DNA from: Parapedobacter defluvii
GTDB lineage: Bacteria > Bacteroidota > Bacteroidia > Sphingobacteriales > Sphingobacteriaceae
Length of the DNA stretch: 64,000 nt
NCBI RefSeq assembly: GCF_014642075.1
Contig: NZ_BMIK01000014.1
Coordinates: forward strand, 62,001-126,000
Direction: 5' to 3'
The notes under the pieces are model-generated. The model did not search any database, had not been told where the DNA came from, and was given only the letters and a program-made list of their open reading frames with translations. Shown here one piece after another: positions 18,317 to 27,551 of this stretch. Position 1 is the first letter of the stretch, and each line of letters begins with the position of its first letter. The translations under genes and the position numbers were made by a program.

Positions 18317-19465
18317 TTACACAAACTTTTTCAATAGCGTAAGCATCTTCTGATCCAGTTTTTGACCGTACCAATCGACGTATTGGACATCGTTTCTCCG
18401 GGAATTCAGGATCCCGAAATCTCCATCAAATTCCCACAGTGCGAACCCGATACCGTGTTCCGTCAAAATGGAAAACATATCGTCCATCCATGCCAGTGCC
18501 ACAGGATGCGGGGTTTCCCGCCATGCACCGCATTCACCGCAGTGTACGCCCGTCCCCTGTTCCACCAACGCAATCCAGGGTGCGAAATGCTTCCGCAGCC
18601 ATGACTTATCCTGCAACTGCCCATTGTCCATACTGGGCCAAGACACTTCGGGCAGGTCATCCGGATGTTGGAAAACCCAGGGTGCTTTATAGTGGGATAC
18701 CAACCCCGGTGCATAACCCCGGCAACTTTGCGCTACATCCAGTTCTGCAATATTATCGATCACCTCGGCACCGATGTTGTTGCCATCGGCAATGACCAGA
18801 TGTTTGGGATTGACCAACCGTATCGCGTCAAATCCTTTCACAATAAGCGACCGGTACAGTGCCGCGGGTACGGCACTTCGGCGTGAGAACTGGTCGTTCA
18901 TATCTTCCCGTAAACAGGGCTCGTTTAACAGGTCAAAGCTAATCTGATCCCGGGTTTTATTTCGAAATACCTTCGCCCAATACGCCCAATGGAAGGTAAA
19001 AGCTTCCTGCGCTTCGGGATCTTTCCACAGGTTGTAGGGTTCCTCAAATCCGGCATTAATGCAAAAACCAGGGGCACGATGCAGGTTTAAGCTCACATGC
19101 AGGCCGTGACGGTTAGCCCGTTCCACCAGTTCCACCACCTCGTGTACCCGCTCTACGTCGATGTGATAAACTTCCTCCTTTGTGATGGGCCTTGTCCGGT
19201 CGAAATCCAGGTAATACGGATACGCCATCGGAACGCGGATAAAATCAAACCCCCAATCGGCCATCCAACGGAAGTATTCCTCCGGTGTGCTTTGCCGTTT
19301 ATTCCCTGAGTCCGGATTGAAAAAGTCCAATACATTGAATCCTTTCCATCGGGGAAGTTTGTTCACCGGCTTTGCCGGCAGCAACCCAGCTTTATGCAAT
19401 AAAGATAAACCCGGGGCACCCAATGCCAGTGCTCCGGCTTTTTTTATCATTTCCCGTCTTTGCAT
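18317..19465 (-). CDS. Exported GH5-family glycoside hydrolase
   Basis: 382 residues. The N-terminus (MQRREMIKKAGALALGAPG) is Tat-like with twin Arg. The TIM-barrel GH5 fold is clear: 'GFDFIRVPMAYPYYLDF', 'HVSLNLHRAPGF', the acid/base in 'ISFDLLNEP' and the nucleophile in 'VHCGECGAW', with 'GIGFALWEFDGDFGILN' near the end. GH5 enzymes cleave beta-1,4-glucans, mannans or related glycans with retention; the substrate here is not predictable. It follows the YdjC gene by 11 bp, so the two form one operon. Confidence 0.92.
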   Translation of the reverse strand: MQRREMIKKAGALALGAPGLSLLHKAGLLPAKPVNKLPRWKGFNVLDFFNPDSGNKRQSTPEEYFRWMADWGFDFIRVPMAYPYYLDFDRTRPITKEEVYHIDVERVHEVVELVERANRHGLHVSLNLHRAPGFCINAGFEEPYNLWKDPEAQEAFTFHWAYWAKVFRNKTRDQISFDLLNEPCLREDMNDQFSRRSAVPAALYRSLIVKGFDAIRLVNPKHLVIADGNNIGAEVIDNIAELDVAQSCRGYAPGLVSHYKAPWVFQHPDDLPEVSWPSMDNGQLQDKSWLRKHFAPWIALVEQGTGVHCGECGAWRETPHPVALAWMDDMFSILTEHGIGFALWEFDGDFGILNSRRNDVQYVDWYGQKLDQKMLTLLKKFV

Positions 19466-19476
19466 GGTTCGTCTTT

Positions 19477-20361
19477 TTATTTATCGGATATTAAATCCCG
19501 GTAATTGATCAATCGGATACCACGCCGGTCAATCTGTCCGGAAACGTCTTTATCTGTCAAGGCTTTAAACACCCCATACCGATCCGCTGCTACATTTTCA
19601 TAGCCGACATGCCCCATCCCCTGTGTCTCCAGGTCGTCGTATGCAGGGTGTTCCACAAGTAGGTAGGTGCCCGGTGTTATCCGCTTGATCCCGCGTTTGA
19701 GGTTGGCTGCTTTCTGTTCGGCAGACACCTCATTTCCGCTCCATGAAGGAAACGGTTTCACATCGTCTGTATGGACAGACAGGCGGTATTCTCGTGCAAG
19801 CTTTTCAACCAGTTGCTTTGTTTCCTCGGAGAAACGCAGGCACCCCATATGCTCCGATAGATGGCTGATATGGGGTATTTTTTTCAGTGCAAGCTCAATC
19901 TGTGCCCGCAACTCGCGTTCAATCTCTTCGATATTCCAATTGCGTTCGGTGATGCTACCTGCATCCGGAAGCTGCTGATTTTTCCACACAAACGGCAGGA
20001 AGTAGCCATCCGCATCGGTGATGCTCGGACAGTGTGTGAGTGGCCTCCATTTTACATGTTTCCATTCACTGGTTAATGTTAGGTGGATGCCCACATCCAA
20101 ATCCGGCCGTTCGTTGAGCAATGCCGCCGCCTCTTCAAACCAGGCACCGGGAACCATCACCTCCACAGATCGTACAATTCCCCGTTCATAGGCTGCTATT
20201 GCCGCGGCATTGATCGATCTGGATACCCCCATGTCATCTCCACGCACCAATAATCGGATATCCTCTTGGGCAGTTAAGGGTAAAATGCTCCATACCAACG
20301 CACCGGCCGCCAGCAGCAGGCGGTGCGTGCTTTTCCTGAAAAATCGGGGTATACTTTTCAC
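19477..20361 (-). CDS. YdjC/ChbG-family carbohydrate deacetylase, exported
   Basis: 294 residues with a GTG start. A signal peptide (KSIPRFFRKSTHRLLLAAGALVW) precedes the YdjC fold: metal-binding 'LLVRGDDMGVSRSINAAAI', 'DVGIHLTLTSEWKHVKWRP', and 'HISHLSEHMGCLRF'. Family members (ChbG) deacetylate N-acetylated oligosaccharides such as chitobiose. The signal peptide suggests periplasmic action. It is the first gene of an operon with GH5. The -7 box TATGTTTG at 20369-20376 leaves almost no leader, so the true start may be slightly downstream. Confidence 0.9.
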   Translation of the reverse strand: MKSIPRFFRKSTHRLLLAAGALVWSILPLTAQEDIRLLVRGDDMGVSRSINAAAIAAYERGIVRSVEVMVPGAWFEEAAALLNERPDLDVGIHLTLTSEWKHVKWRPLTHCPSITDADGYFLPFVWKNQQLPDAGSITERNWNIEEIERELRAQIELALKKIPHISHLSEHMGCLRFSEETKQLVEKLAREYRLSVHTDDVKPFPSWSGNEVSAEQKAANLKRGIKRITPGTYLLVEHPAYDDLETQGMGHVGYENVAADRYGVFKALTDKDVSGQIDRRGIRLINYRDLISDK

Positions 20362-20368
20362 AACCTAA

Positions 20369-20376
20369 CAAACATA
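20369..20376 (-). promoter_or_regulatory. Promoter -7 box for the YdjC-GH5 operon
   Basis: TATGTTTG on the minus strand, an exact TAnnTTTG match. It is only 8 bp from the GTG start, implying a near-leaderless transcript or a later start. Confidence 0.4.
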
Positions 20377-20559
20377 CATAAATAGCCTATTATATGCAAT
20401 TTAAGATGAAACCATACGGGATGGAGGTACCGGTCCTATCAACTTCTACGATGCAAGGGGGATGATAATATTTCTCTTGCCGGATAATTAGTTTGCTGAA
20501 TCCGCGTTTTAATAAATAGTTACACAATTATAGATCGGCTTTTCCGCAACGCATCGGCT

Positions 20560-21237
20560 ATGGCTGGCACAAAAGCTACAGACAAAATAAAATTACTGAT
20601 TGTCGATGATCAGCAGATCATTATCGACGGCCTTACGTCCCTTTTAGCGAGCAGTAACACCATTGAGGTAGCAGGCGGGTGCTCAAACACGCACGAATTG
20701 CTTCAAACGATCGAAGACCTGGTTCCTGATGTGATATTAATGGACCTGAACATGCCCGGGATGGATGGAATCGAATGTGTGAAGAATATACTGGCAAACG
20801 ATCCCGGACAGAAAATATTGATGCTCACCGGATACGACGACACGGAACTCATCCGTGAGGCACTCGCCCGGGGAGCCATGGGCTATGTGCTCAAAAATGT
20901 GGCGAAAGACGAACTGATAACCGCCATTGAGCGCGTGTACGAAGGCAGGCGTTACCTAGATCAACAGGTACAGAACCGGGTGATCGATGTGTTCCTGGAA
21001 GGTGCAGGAACCTCCAAGGACCACAACGGTTCAGCAGCCGAATCATTCAACCTTTCCCAGCGCGAAATCGAAGTACTGAAATTGATTGCCGAAGGAAAAA
21101 CGAGCGGCATGATAGCCGAAACATTGTTTATCAGCACGAACACGGTTGACACACACCGCAAAAACATCATGGCCAAGTGTGCGGTCAGAAACATCGCAGA
21201 ACTGGTGTCATTTGCCAATAAGAACGGGTTACTATGA
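20560..21237 (+). CDS. NarL/FixJ-type response regulator
   Basis: 225 residues. The receiver domain (1-125) has the acidic pair in LIVDDQQ (16-17), the phospho-acceptor D62 in 'VILMDLNMPGMDG', and the switch Thr and Lys in 'KILMLTGYDD' and 'GYVLKNV'. A LuxR-type HTH lies at about 163-222 ('LSQREIEVLKLIAEG', 'ISTNTVDTHRKNI'). Its cognate kinase is almost certainly the convergent gene that ends 6 bp inside it. The targets are unknown. Confidence 0.96.
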   Translation: MAGTKATDKIKLLIVDDQQIIIDGLTSLLASSNTIEVAGGCSNTHELLQTIEDLVPDVILMDLNMPGMDGIECVKNILANDPGQKILMLTGYDDTELIREALARGAMGYVLKNVAKDELITAIERVYEGRRYLDQQVQNRVIDVFLEGAGTSKDHNGSAAESFNLSQREIEVLKLIAEGKTSGMIAETLFISTNTVDTHRKNIMAKCAVRNIAELVSFANKNGLL

Positions 21238-23157
21238 AAGATTGGTAATCCAATCTAATGGCAGTGAAACAGTAATAAAGGTGCCGTGTCCCTTGTCCGA
21301 GTCGATCGTGAGCTGCCCGCCCATCACCGCTGCGCGCGACCGGATGTTCTGCAACCCGATGCCGTGTTCATCCATCGTCCCATTCGGGTCAAAGCCCTTT
21401 CCGTCGTCTTCAATGGATATCACCAGGGTTTTCTCATGGCTGATCAATTGAAGCGTGATCGACGTGGCCGAAGCATGCTTAATCGCATTGCCCAACAGCT
21501 CCTGCACAATCCGGTATATATTCACGCGTGCCGTTTCCGAAAACAACTGTTCCTCCAGTTTTTTGAAGAACTTAATGTGTATCGATGGATAGGCTGTTTT
21601 TAATTTGTTCACCAGCTCTTCAATGGCCGGAATCAACCCAAGCTTACTGAGGGTAATGGGCATCAGATTATGGGATACGGTACGGATTTCCTGTTGGGTA
21701 TGGTCCAGGTCCGTCATAATCATTGCCAGCTTTTCCGGCGACTCGGGATGATGGAGCTGCTCGCCCAATAACGTCAGCTTCATGCGGATAGCTGCCAGTT
21801 GAACACCGCTGCCGTCATGTAGTTCCTGTGCAATCCGCTGCCGTTCCCGCTCGATACCGGTGAGCAGCACGCGGGTACTGCGCTCGCGTTCATCCGCCAA
21901 TTCGACCAACATACGGTTGTTATCTTCATAAAGTGCCTTAAAGCGGTAAAGCATCAGCGAGAAAACCACCAACACTTCCCAAAGCATCGCCCAAAACATC
22001 ATGTTGAGGGTATGGGTTGTCCAGATAAATAGCGGATAGTATTCGGCAAATCCAAAAGCCAAGCCGTTATTATACAGGCCCATCTGCCGGAGGCAGGCGA
22101 TTACGATACTTACGGCGTGCAAGCTGAATCCGATCAGGAACCAACTGGTTTCTGTTTTCCGCCGGAGGCGGAACAGCAAGATAAGCAATACATAAACAAC
22201 GGTGGTCCCCGCAAGGGTGAAGAGCAGGGCATTGGCCCCGATTGCCCAGGCGGTAAAACGTGGGGGCAGCCAGCGGTAGCTCAAGGCCACAGCAACAAAA
22301 AACACCGCTGCAATCATAAACCACCGGAATATCCGGTCAATGCGCGGTATCAATCGCCACGTCGAGAAATATTCGCGGAAGAAGGAAAGGCCGGCGATCA
22401 GGTAGGCGTTGGTCAATAAGAAGCCTGCTATGCGTTGGATGCCCGGGTTATCCGGCCATACGTTTTTAAATCCCAGCCCGATATCACTGTAGATGTAAAG
22501 GATACCAATCAATACGTATCCAAAAAAAGACCATTGCCGCCGTTGCCGGGTAATCCAGAGTACAATACCGAGGAAAACAAGGAACGTCGTATTCAGGAAA
22601 AAGAAATAGTTGATATACCGCGATTCGTACAGGGAATAATCCATCCGGGCCTGCGCATCCCATAGCAGCAGATTGAAATGCAGGGAATACATGGGAGACG
22701 CTACCCGGATGTAACACGTGACTTCACCATTCGGAGGCATGGCTAACGGGTACAGCAGGTTCTGATGCGGGATGCGGCGATGGGAAAAAGAGTAAGCAGT
22801 GCCCGATTGCAGGGTGTCAGTGACCCTTCCATCCGTCACGCTATAAAAAGAAACCTCGTGGATATTCGGATTAATGAGTTCGACCAGCAGCGATCTATCG
22901 GTACTGTCTGTATGCTGGAAAGGAATTTTTAGCCAGAAAGCGCCCTGTTTGAGTCCAAAGTTGAATCCCGCTTGATCGTGGCGCTCAAAGCCCGCCACAT
23001 GCCCGTCCAGGATATCGCTTAGCTGAATCCTGCCCGTCCGATCGTGAAACACTTCAGCACGCTGTCCAAGAGGTAGGTGGATAACACTGTCGGGCAACGG
23101 GGCCGCCTGCGCGTAGGCAACGGGTAGTAGAGCGAAGTACAAAAGCAGCCGAATCAT
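21232..23157 (-). CDS. 7TMR-DISM sensor histidine kinase (HisKA_3)
   Basis: 641 residues. A signal peptide (MIRLLLYFALLPVAYAQA) precedes a periplasmic 7TMR-DISMED2 beta domain (about 25-170: 'FNFGLKQGAFWLKIPFQH', 'LVELINPNIHEVSFYSV'), seven TM helices (about 185-395), a short coiled coil, a NarX-type dimerisation domain with the phospho-acceptor His in 'RIAQELHDGSG' (near 446), and an HATPase domain ('ELLGNAIKHASA', 'IEDDGKGFD', 'GIGLQNIRSRA'). DISMED2 domains often bind carbohydrates. It is convergent with the response regulator, with a 6-bp overlap of stop regions. Confidence 0.95.
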   Translation of the reverse strand: MIRLLLYFALLPVAYAQAAPLPDSVIHLPLGQRAEVFHDRTGRIQLSDILDGHVAGFERHDQAGFNFGLKQGAFWLKIPFQHTDSTDRSLLVELINPNIHEVSFYSVTDGRVTDTLQSGTAYSFSHRRIPHQNLLYPLAMPPNGEVTCYIRVASPMYSLHFNLLLWDAQARMDYSLYESRYINYFFFLNTTFLVFLGIVLWITRQRRQWSFFGYVLIGILYIYSDIGLGFKNVWPDNPGIQRIAGFLLTNAYLIAGLSFFREYFSTWRLIPRIDRIFRWFMIAAVFFVAVALSYRWLPPRFTAWAIGANALLFTLAGTTVVYVLLILLFRLRRKTETSWFLIGFSLHAVSIVIACLRQMGLYNNGLAFGFAEYYPLFIWTTHTLNMMFWAMLWEVLVVFSLMLYRFKALYEDNNRMLVELADERERSTRVLLTGIERERQRIAQELHDGSGVQLAAIRMKLTLLGEQLHHPESPEKLAMIMTDLDHTQQEIRTVSHNLMPITLSKLGLIPAIEELVNKLKTAYPSIHIKFFKKLEEQLFSETARVNIYRIVQELLGNAIKHASATSITLQLISHEKTLVISIEDDGKGFDPNGTMDEHGIGLQNIRSRAAVMGGQLTIDSDKGHGTFITVSLPLDWITNLS

Positions 23158-23214
23158 ACCCTAAGTTACAAGAATACACTCGGAAAATACAAATACATCA
23201 GATCAATGGGAGAA

Positions 23215-23302
23215 AAATACCCGATTCAGGGGATCGGGCAGTCACCGGTTTAGGTGACTGCTCACCCCATCCGGTGATTTCCACCAAATACCCGATTCGG
23301 GT
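23215..23302. repeat. Direct repeats and dyads upstream of the lipoprotein pair
   Basis: The 13-bp word AAATACCCGATTC occurs at 23215-23227 and 23286-23298. The second copy extends into the palindrome ACCCGA-T-TCGGGT (23290-23302). Between them, GCAGTCACC and GGTGACTGC form a perfect 9-bp stem with a 6-nt loop (23238-23261). The cluster lies between the kinase start and the plus-strand lipoprotein gene and looks like a set of operator sites. Confidence 0.6.
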
Positions 23303-23364
23303 GTTGGGCGAGCCGGATGCATGTCGTTGTTTTGCATCAGTCATCATCAAATAAGGAGGACAAT

Positions 23365-24168
23365 ATGAAAACGTTATTAATAAGCCTGACCCTCGGAGGA
23401 TGTATTTCTTTACTGTCTTGTAAAGACGATTTTTTTAGTCCGGACGATCGCCAATCCGATGATATCCATTCCCGCATTGAACTGGATATGCCCAAGCCGG
23501 ATGGCACAGGCAAAAATACGGTTTTGGAAACAGACGAATCGTTAACAGTGGCTTCCAACCGGCCCATCACGTTGCGTGTGGATAATCCGTTTGAAACCGT
23601 AAGCCATGTTGAATGGATGGTAAACGGTGAAAAAATCGGTGAAGGAAACAATCTGGAAACCACACTGACCGAAATCGGCGTACATAAACTCACGGTAAAT
23701 TACCGGATCGGCAAAGGACGTTACCATCGGGAGGTAGACGTATATACTTACGTCACCAAGCGCCTTTCGTTTCACATTACCCCGGAGCAGAATCTATGTG
23801 GCCGGGTGGCCATCGGCATCACTCAACACCTGCCTAATGGCGGAAAGATCGGTCCCGGCTATTCCAAAGCGACCGTTCAGGAAATCTGCACTGCCGACGG
23901 ACGCAAAACCGCAACAGCCGCTAATATCGAGGTCAACTTTTTCAGCCAAACACCCAAGCTCGAAGTAGAGCTGATCGAACCGCGTGAGGTGAAAGATGAC
24001 AGCCGTACCCGTTTCTGCGTGCTGATTTTTTTCTGCATAGGCGGTTCTCCCGGTTCACAGATTGCAGCTGCCCAATTGTATGAAACCTATACGTATGAAG
24101 GAGAAGCGCTGAATCAGCTTAAGGCTGGCACGTATCGCAGCGGTGCCTGCGAAATCACCATCCATTAA
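23365..24168 (+). CDS. Lipoprotein with Ig/PKD-like domain
   Basis: 267 residues from ATG 23365, chosen because a strong Shine-Dalgarno (AAGGAGGA, 23353-23360) precedes it and it begins a lipoprotein signal (MKTLLISLTLGGCISLLSC). The middle has an Ig/PKD-like strand pattern ('ITLRVDNPFETVSHVEWMVNGEKIGEG', 'GVHKLTVNYRIGKG'). The C-terminal half has four Cys and is unassigned. It lies 29 bp before a beta-barrel-like lipoprotein, so the two probably form an envelope pair. Confidence 0.75.
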   Translation: MKTLLISLTLGGCISLLSCKDDFFSPDDRQSDDIHSRIELDMPKPDGTGKNTVLETDESLTVASNRPITLRVDNPFETVSHVEWMVNGEKIGEGNNLETTLTEIGVHKLTVNYRIGKGRYHREVDVYTYVTKRLSFHITPEQNLCGRVAIGITQHLPNGGKIGPGYSKATVQEICTADGRKTATAANIEVNFFSQTPKLEVELIEPREVKDDSRTRFCVLIFFCIGGSPGSQIAAAQLYETYTYEGEALNQLKAGTYRSGACEITIH

Positions 24169-24197
24169 ACAAATCGTAAAACGCAACGAACACAACC

Positions 24198-24980
24198 ATG
24201 AAGAAACTAACAACGGCCAGATTACCCCTCAAGGCGGGGGTTTATGGCATACTCGGCTTATGGCTTACCGTACTTTCGTCGTGCAGCCGGTACTATTACC
24301 AAGCCAATCCAGTCAATGCACCCATGCTGAGCAAACAACACGACGCCAACGTCACAGCTTCCGTGGATGATTGGTCGGAATCCAGGGCGTTTAACCTGCA
24401 AGCGGCGTATTCTCCGGTAAACTACGTAGGCATTATCGGAGGGTGGTCTAATTTCAACTACCGCACCACCTCTCCCGAACCGGAGAAGGGAGATGTCAAC
24501 GCACACGCACGCCTGTTAGAAATCGGGGCCGGAGGGTATTATCCCGTTTTTAACAATGGACGCGGATTGGAACTCATTGCCGATACGTATGTAGGCTATG
24601 GCGGTGGCGCGTTGAACAGCGATGTCAACATGGATTTTTCGCGCACCTTCATTCAGCCGGGTTTCAATCTTTCCACTCCGTACTTCGATGCGGGCGTCCA
24701 TGCGCGTTTTTCAGGAATCAAGTACCGGAATTTCGACAGCAACGGCCGTGATGAGGAATACATCCGTCGGCAAGGTCTCGAAGGGATTACCGATACCCGG
24801 CATTATTTTTTCGAGCCGACATTGACGCTCCGCGGTGGCTATAAATTTGTCAAACTGCAGGCGCAGTTGGTAGGCGTAGTTCCCTTAGGCCAGGTTGATT
24901 GGCATTACAACGAAAGCCAATTTACCTTAGGACTTTATTTCTCCATAGACGACTTAATGGACTTCGTGCGTAGTAGATAA
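24198..24980 (+). CDS. Outer-membrane beta-barrel-like lipoprotein
   Basis: 260 residues. The lipobox is in 'LWLTVLSSCSRYYY' (Cys near residue 29). The rest is made of alternating amphipathic strands with aromatic girdles ('VNYVGIIGGWSNFNYRT', 'LLEIGAGGYYPVF', 'DTYVGYGGGALNS', 'AGVHARFSGIKYRNF', 'KLQAQLVGVVPLG'), typical of small outer-membrane barrels. It ends '..LYFSIDDLMDFVRSR'. It is cotranscribed with the preceding lipoprotein. The function is unknown. Confidence 0.7.
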   Translation: MKKLTTARLPLKAGVYGILGLWLTVLSSCSRYYYQANPVNAPMLSKQHDANVTASVDDWSESRAFNLQAAYSPVNYVGIIGGWSNFNYRTTSPEPEKGDVNAHARLLEIGAGGYYPVFNNGRGLELIADTYVGYGGGALNSDVNMDFSRTFIQPGFNLSTPYFDAGVHARFSGIKYRNFDSNGRDEEYIRRQGLEGITDTRHYFFEPTLTLRGGYKFVKLQAQLVGVVPLGQVDWHYNESQFTLGLYFSIDDLMDFVRSR

Positions 24981-25004
24981 ACATTGCGTTTAACCGGTCG
25001 TAGC

Positions 25005-25802
25005 TTAACCCGCGTTGGAATTATTCTCCAGTTCAACGACCCGCTTCTCCACAGATTCCATGATTTCGGTCAAACTGGTGATGGCCTCATCCCTGATGGG
25101 GCTATCAGCCATTTTCTGTTCCAGGCGTTTCATCCGCAAGGCTAATTCATCCAGGCGCTCTTGTAACCCGTAGAAATCAGCAGCAGGTTCCTGCTCTTTT
25201 TTCTTGAATAGCGGCAGTGCGACAACGACCAGCGCAATGATGGCAAGGGTAATAGCGAGGTAAGCAATCATGGTGTCTTCTTTTTCTGGGTTTTTATTCT
25301 CTTCATTTGTTTGTTCTGGATAAATAATAGCTGATTGGGCGGGATGCTGCGGCGGCTCCTCGGCAGAATCTATGGCTATTTGCTCCATCGGTGCTTCATC
25401 CACCGATAGGTGTATCAGGTCTTCGGTACGCGCGACGTATGCCTTATAACCTGCAAGTTGCTTTCGGTATCCCTTCCCTGGCCTTTCGAATATATCCGCA
25501 AATACCTGTTTACGCAAGGCAGCAAGCCCCGCTTCATCCGTTGCTTTCATAGACCGCCAAGCATTGTACCACCGCTCAATGCCATTTACAGGATTGCTGG
25601 ATAACTGTTGTTTGAAACAGTCGTAATCCAACGTCTCACAGGATATCCTAAAAGTAGTATCCGGCGAAACCGCCTTATCTGTTGCCAAAAAATTTATGGT
25701 TTCCCGGATGATTTCAAATTTCGCACGGTCTGCCTGCCCCTGCGCAAGGGTACTCCAAACCATTGCGGTTGTACATATTAACGTCAACAAACCTCTCCGC
25801 AT
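25005..25802 (-). CDS. Exported protein with internal TM helix and C-terminal coiled coil
   Basis: 265 residues. A signal peptide (MRRGLLTLICTTAMVWSTLAQG) precedes an alpha-rich periplasmic part with a Cys pair ('ISCETLDYDCF'), a TM helix at about 175-197 ('MIAYLAITLAIIALVVVALPLF') and a cytoplasmic heptad-like tail ('LQERLDELALRMKRLEQKM', 'ESVEKRVVELENN'). I do not recognise the family. Its topology, periplasmic domain plus cytosolic coiled coil, would suit a signalling or scaffolding role (inference). Confidence 0.65.
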   Translation of the reverse strand: MRRGLLTLICTTAMVWSTLAQGQADRAKFEIIRETINFLATDKAVSPDTTFRISCETLDYDCFKQQLSSNPVNGIERWYNAWRSMKATDEAGLAALRKQVFADIFERPGKGYRKQLAGYKAYVARTEDLIHLSVDEAPMEQIAIDSAEEPPQHPAQSAIIYPEQTNEENKNPEKEDTMIAYLAITLAIIALVVVALPLFKKKEQEPAADFYGLQERLDELALRMKRLEQKMADSPIRDEAITSLTEIMESVEKRVVELENNSNAG

Positions 25803-25873
25803 ATTTTAAATTAATTACAAAACTTAATTTCCCATACTTTTCTCGTGGGCTAAAATACTCTTTTTTTCAAATA

Positions 25874-26329
25874 TCAATCCAGAAATGCGATAAGCTGCTC
25901 CAACAGGGAGATCTGCCGTTCATTGATCAGCTGCTTGGCCTCCGGCAGCGTAAACCAGCCCGATTTGTCTATTTCCGGAAATGAAACCCGCTTGCCCGAA
26001 CGGGGTGGCCATTCCAATTCGAAGGTATTGCTTACCACTTTTTCCGGATCCAGATCCCCTTCCATGGCCCAGCAAAACACATATTTGCCGCCTTTCTGAA
26101 CGATGGCATCCAATGGAATAAAAGGACCGGGTAGACATAGCCCTGTTTCCTCTTCAAACTCACGGATAGCTGTATCCAGTGGATTTTCAGGCGGGATAAT
26201 CTCGCCTTTGGGAATAGTCCAAGCTCCGGCATCTTTTCGTACAAAAAAGGGACCACCGGGATGCACCAGAAAGAATTGGATACCCCGATCGATTCGGCGG
26301 AACAGTAAGATGCCGGCACTTTGTTTCAT
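25874..26329 (-). CDS. NUDIX hydrolase
   Basis: 151 residues. The Nudix box G-x5-E-x7-R-E-U-x-E-E-x-G-U is complete (from 'GEIIPPE' to 'REFEEETGL', about residues 42-64). Start 'MKQSAGILLFRR' and 'FFLVHPGGPFFVRKDAGAWTIPKG' match the ADP-ribose/diadenosine polyphosphate-type pyrophosphatases that act as housecleaning enzymes. The exact substrate is not predictable. Confidence 0.93.
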   Translation of the reverse strand: MKQSAGILLFRRIDRGIQFFLVHPGGPFFVRKDAGAWTIPKGEIIPPENPLDTAIREFEEETGLCLPGPFIPLDAIVQKGGKYVFCWAMEGDLDPEKVVSNTFELEWPPRSGKRVSFPEIDKSGWFTLPEAKQLINERQISLLEQLIAFLD

Positions 26330-26400
26330 GGTGGTTACTTATGCAATTTTACTAAATTCGTGACATGAAAACAAACTTCACCGCAAGTCTTAAATAACCG

Positions 26401-27549
26401 ATGTTTTACCCATCGTTAGTTGCTGTTTTGGGTATGGCCTGCCTCACCGGAAGGGAGCCGCAATTCTCCGCTGAAACCATTGACGACCGGATCGAGGTGG
26501 GACATGACCTGACAATTGGCGACGTAGATGGCGACGGCAAACCGGACATTATACTTGCGGACTCTCATCGGGTGGTCTGGTATCGCAACGGGGACTGGAA
26601 ACGATTCGTCATGGTGGAGAACCTAACGAATTACGACGGTGCGTGCGTTGCTGCCCGTGATATCGATGGAGATGGAAAAGCCGAGATAGCCGTGGCATCG
26701 GATTCGGTATACTATTTGATCCGCCCTGAAAATCCAACCCACTTATGGACACCGATATCGCTCCGCCAAGCCCCTACTGCCCACCGGGTACAATGGGTAA
26801 AAGTGAGTGACAGCACCTACCAATTGGTGGTGTTACCGAAACACCGCATGGAAAATCGGGACGGCCAAGCGCAGGCCGCAAACATACGGATGTATGAAAA
26901 GCCTGCAGAGCTAACCCTACTGTGGAAGGAGCGCTTTGTCGAGCTTCCTCTTCCTCTAGCACACGATCTGGACGTGTACGACTACGGCGACCGAGAAGTC
27001 CTTTATATCAGCGGCGAGGGCGGTATCATGGGATTCTATTTTAAAGATGAACGTTGGGTCCGTAATACAGCCGATTGGCTGGCCAGGGGGCGTCGGCTCG
27101 GCAAGGCAAGCATCGGTACCGTGGTCAGCCGGAACGCACATGTTTTTGCGGCTATCGAACCGCATCACGGCAATATGGTATCGATCTATACACCCGGACT
27201 CACTGATAGCGCATTGGTGTACGACAAAATCAAAAGGAAGGTACTTGAACGGAAGATGGAAATGGGATATGGACTGGGAATGGCTGATTTTTTGAATTTA
27301 GGACGGGATCAGGTGGTCGCCGGATGGAAAAAGCCCAACGAAGATGGTCATTTTGGAATCAAATTGTACGTACCGTTTAACCCATATTGGGAAGCGATTG
27401 ACGTTTATTGGTTAGATCGTGGAACCATTGCCTGCGAAGATCTCGATATTGAAGACTTGGATGGCGATGGCAAACCCGACATCGTCGCATACGGCAACGC
27501 AACCCATAACTTGAAAATCTACTGGAACCGAACGGAATGGCAGCTTTAG
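26401..27549 (+). CDS. VCBS/FG-GAP repeat beta-propeller protein
   Basis: 382 residues. Calcium-binding FG-GAP/VCBS motifs are evident at the N-terminus ('IGDVDGDGKPDIILAD', 'ARDIDGDGKAEIAVAS') and again at the C-terminus ('EDLDGDGKPDIVAYGNA'), suggesting a seven-bladed propeller closed by the two ends. The N-terminus is hydrophobic (MFYPSLVAVLGMACLTG) and probably an export signal. Similar proteins are extracellular or periplasmic and often accompany carbohydrate loci; no enzymatic residues were seen. Confidence 0.8.
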   Translation: MFYPSLVAVLGMACLTGREPQFSAETIDDRIEVGHDLTIGDVDGDGKPDIILADSHRVVWYRNGDWKRFVMVENLTNYDGACVAARDIDGDGKAEIAVASDSVYYLIRPENPTHLWTPISLRQAPTAHRVQWVKVSDSTYQLVVLPKHRMENRDGQAQAANIRMYEKPAELTLLWKERFVELPLPLAHDLDVYDYGDREVLYISGEGGIMGFYFKDERWVRNTADWLARGRRLGKASIGTVVSRNAHVFAAIEPHHGNMVSIYTPGLTDSALVYDKIKRKVLERKMEMGYGLGMADFLNLGRDQVVAGWKKPNEDGHFGIKLYVPFNPYWEAIDVYWLDRGTIACEDLDIEDLDGDGKPDIVAYGNATHNLKIYWNRTEWQL

Positions 27550-27551
27550 CT

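Noticed and set aside
23317-23364. Upstream ATG of the lipoprotein gene
   Set aside because: The strong AAGGAGGA site and the lipoprotein signal fix the start at 23365.
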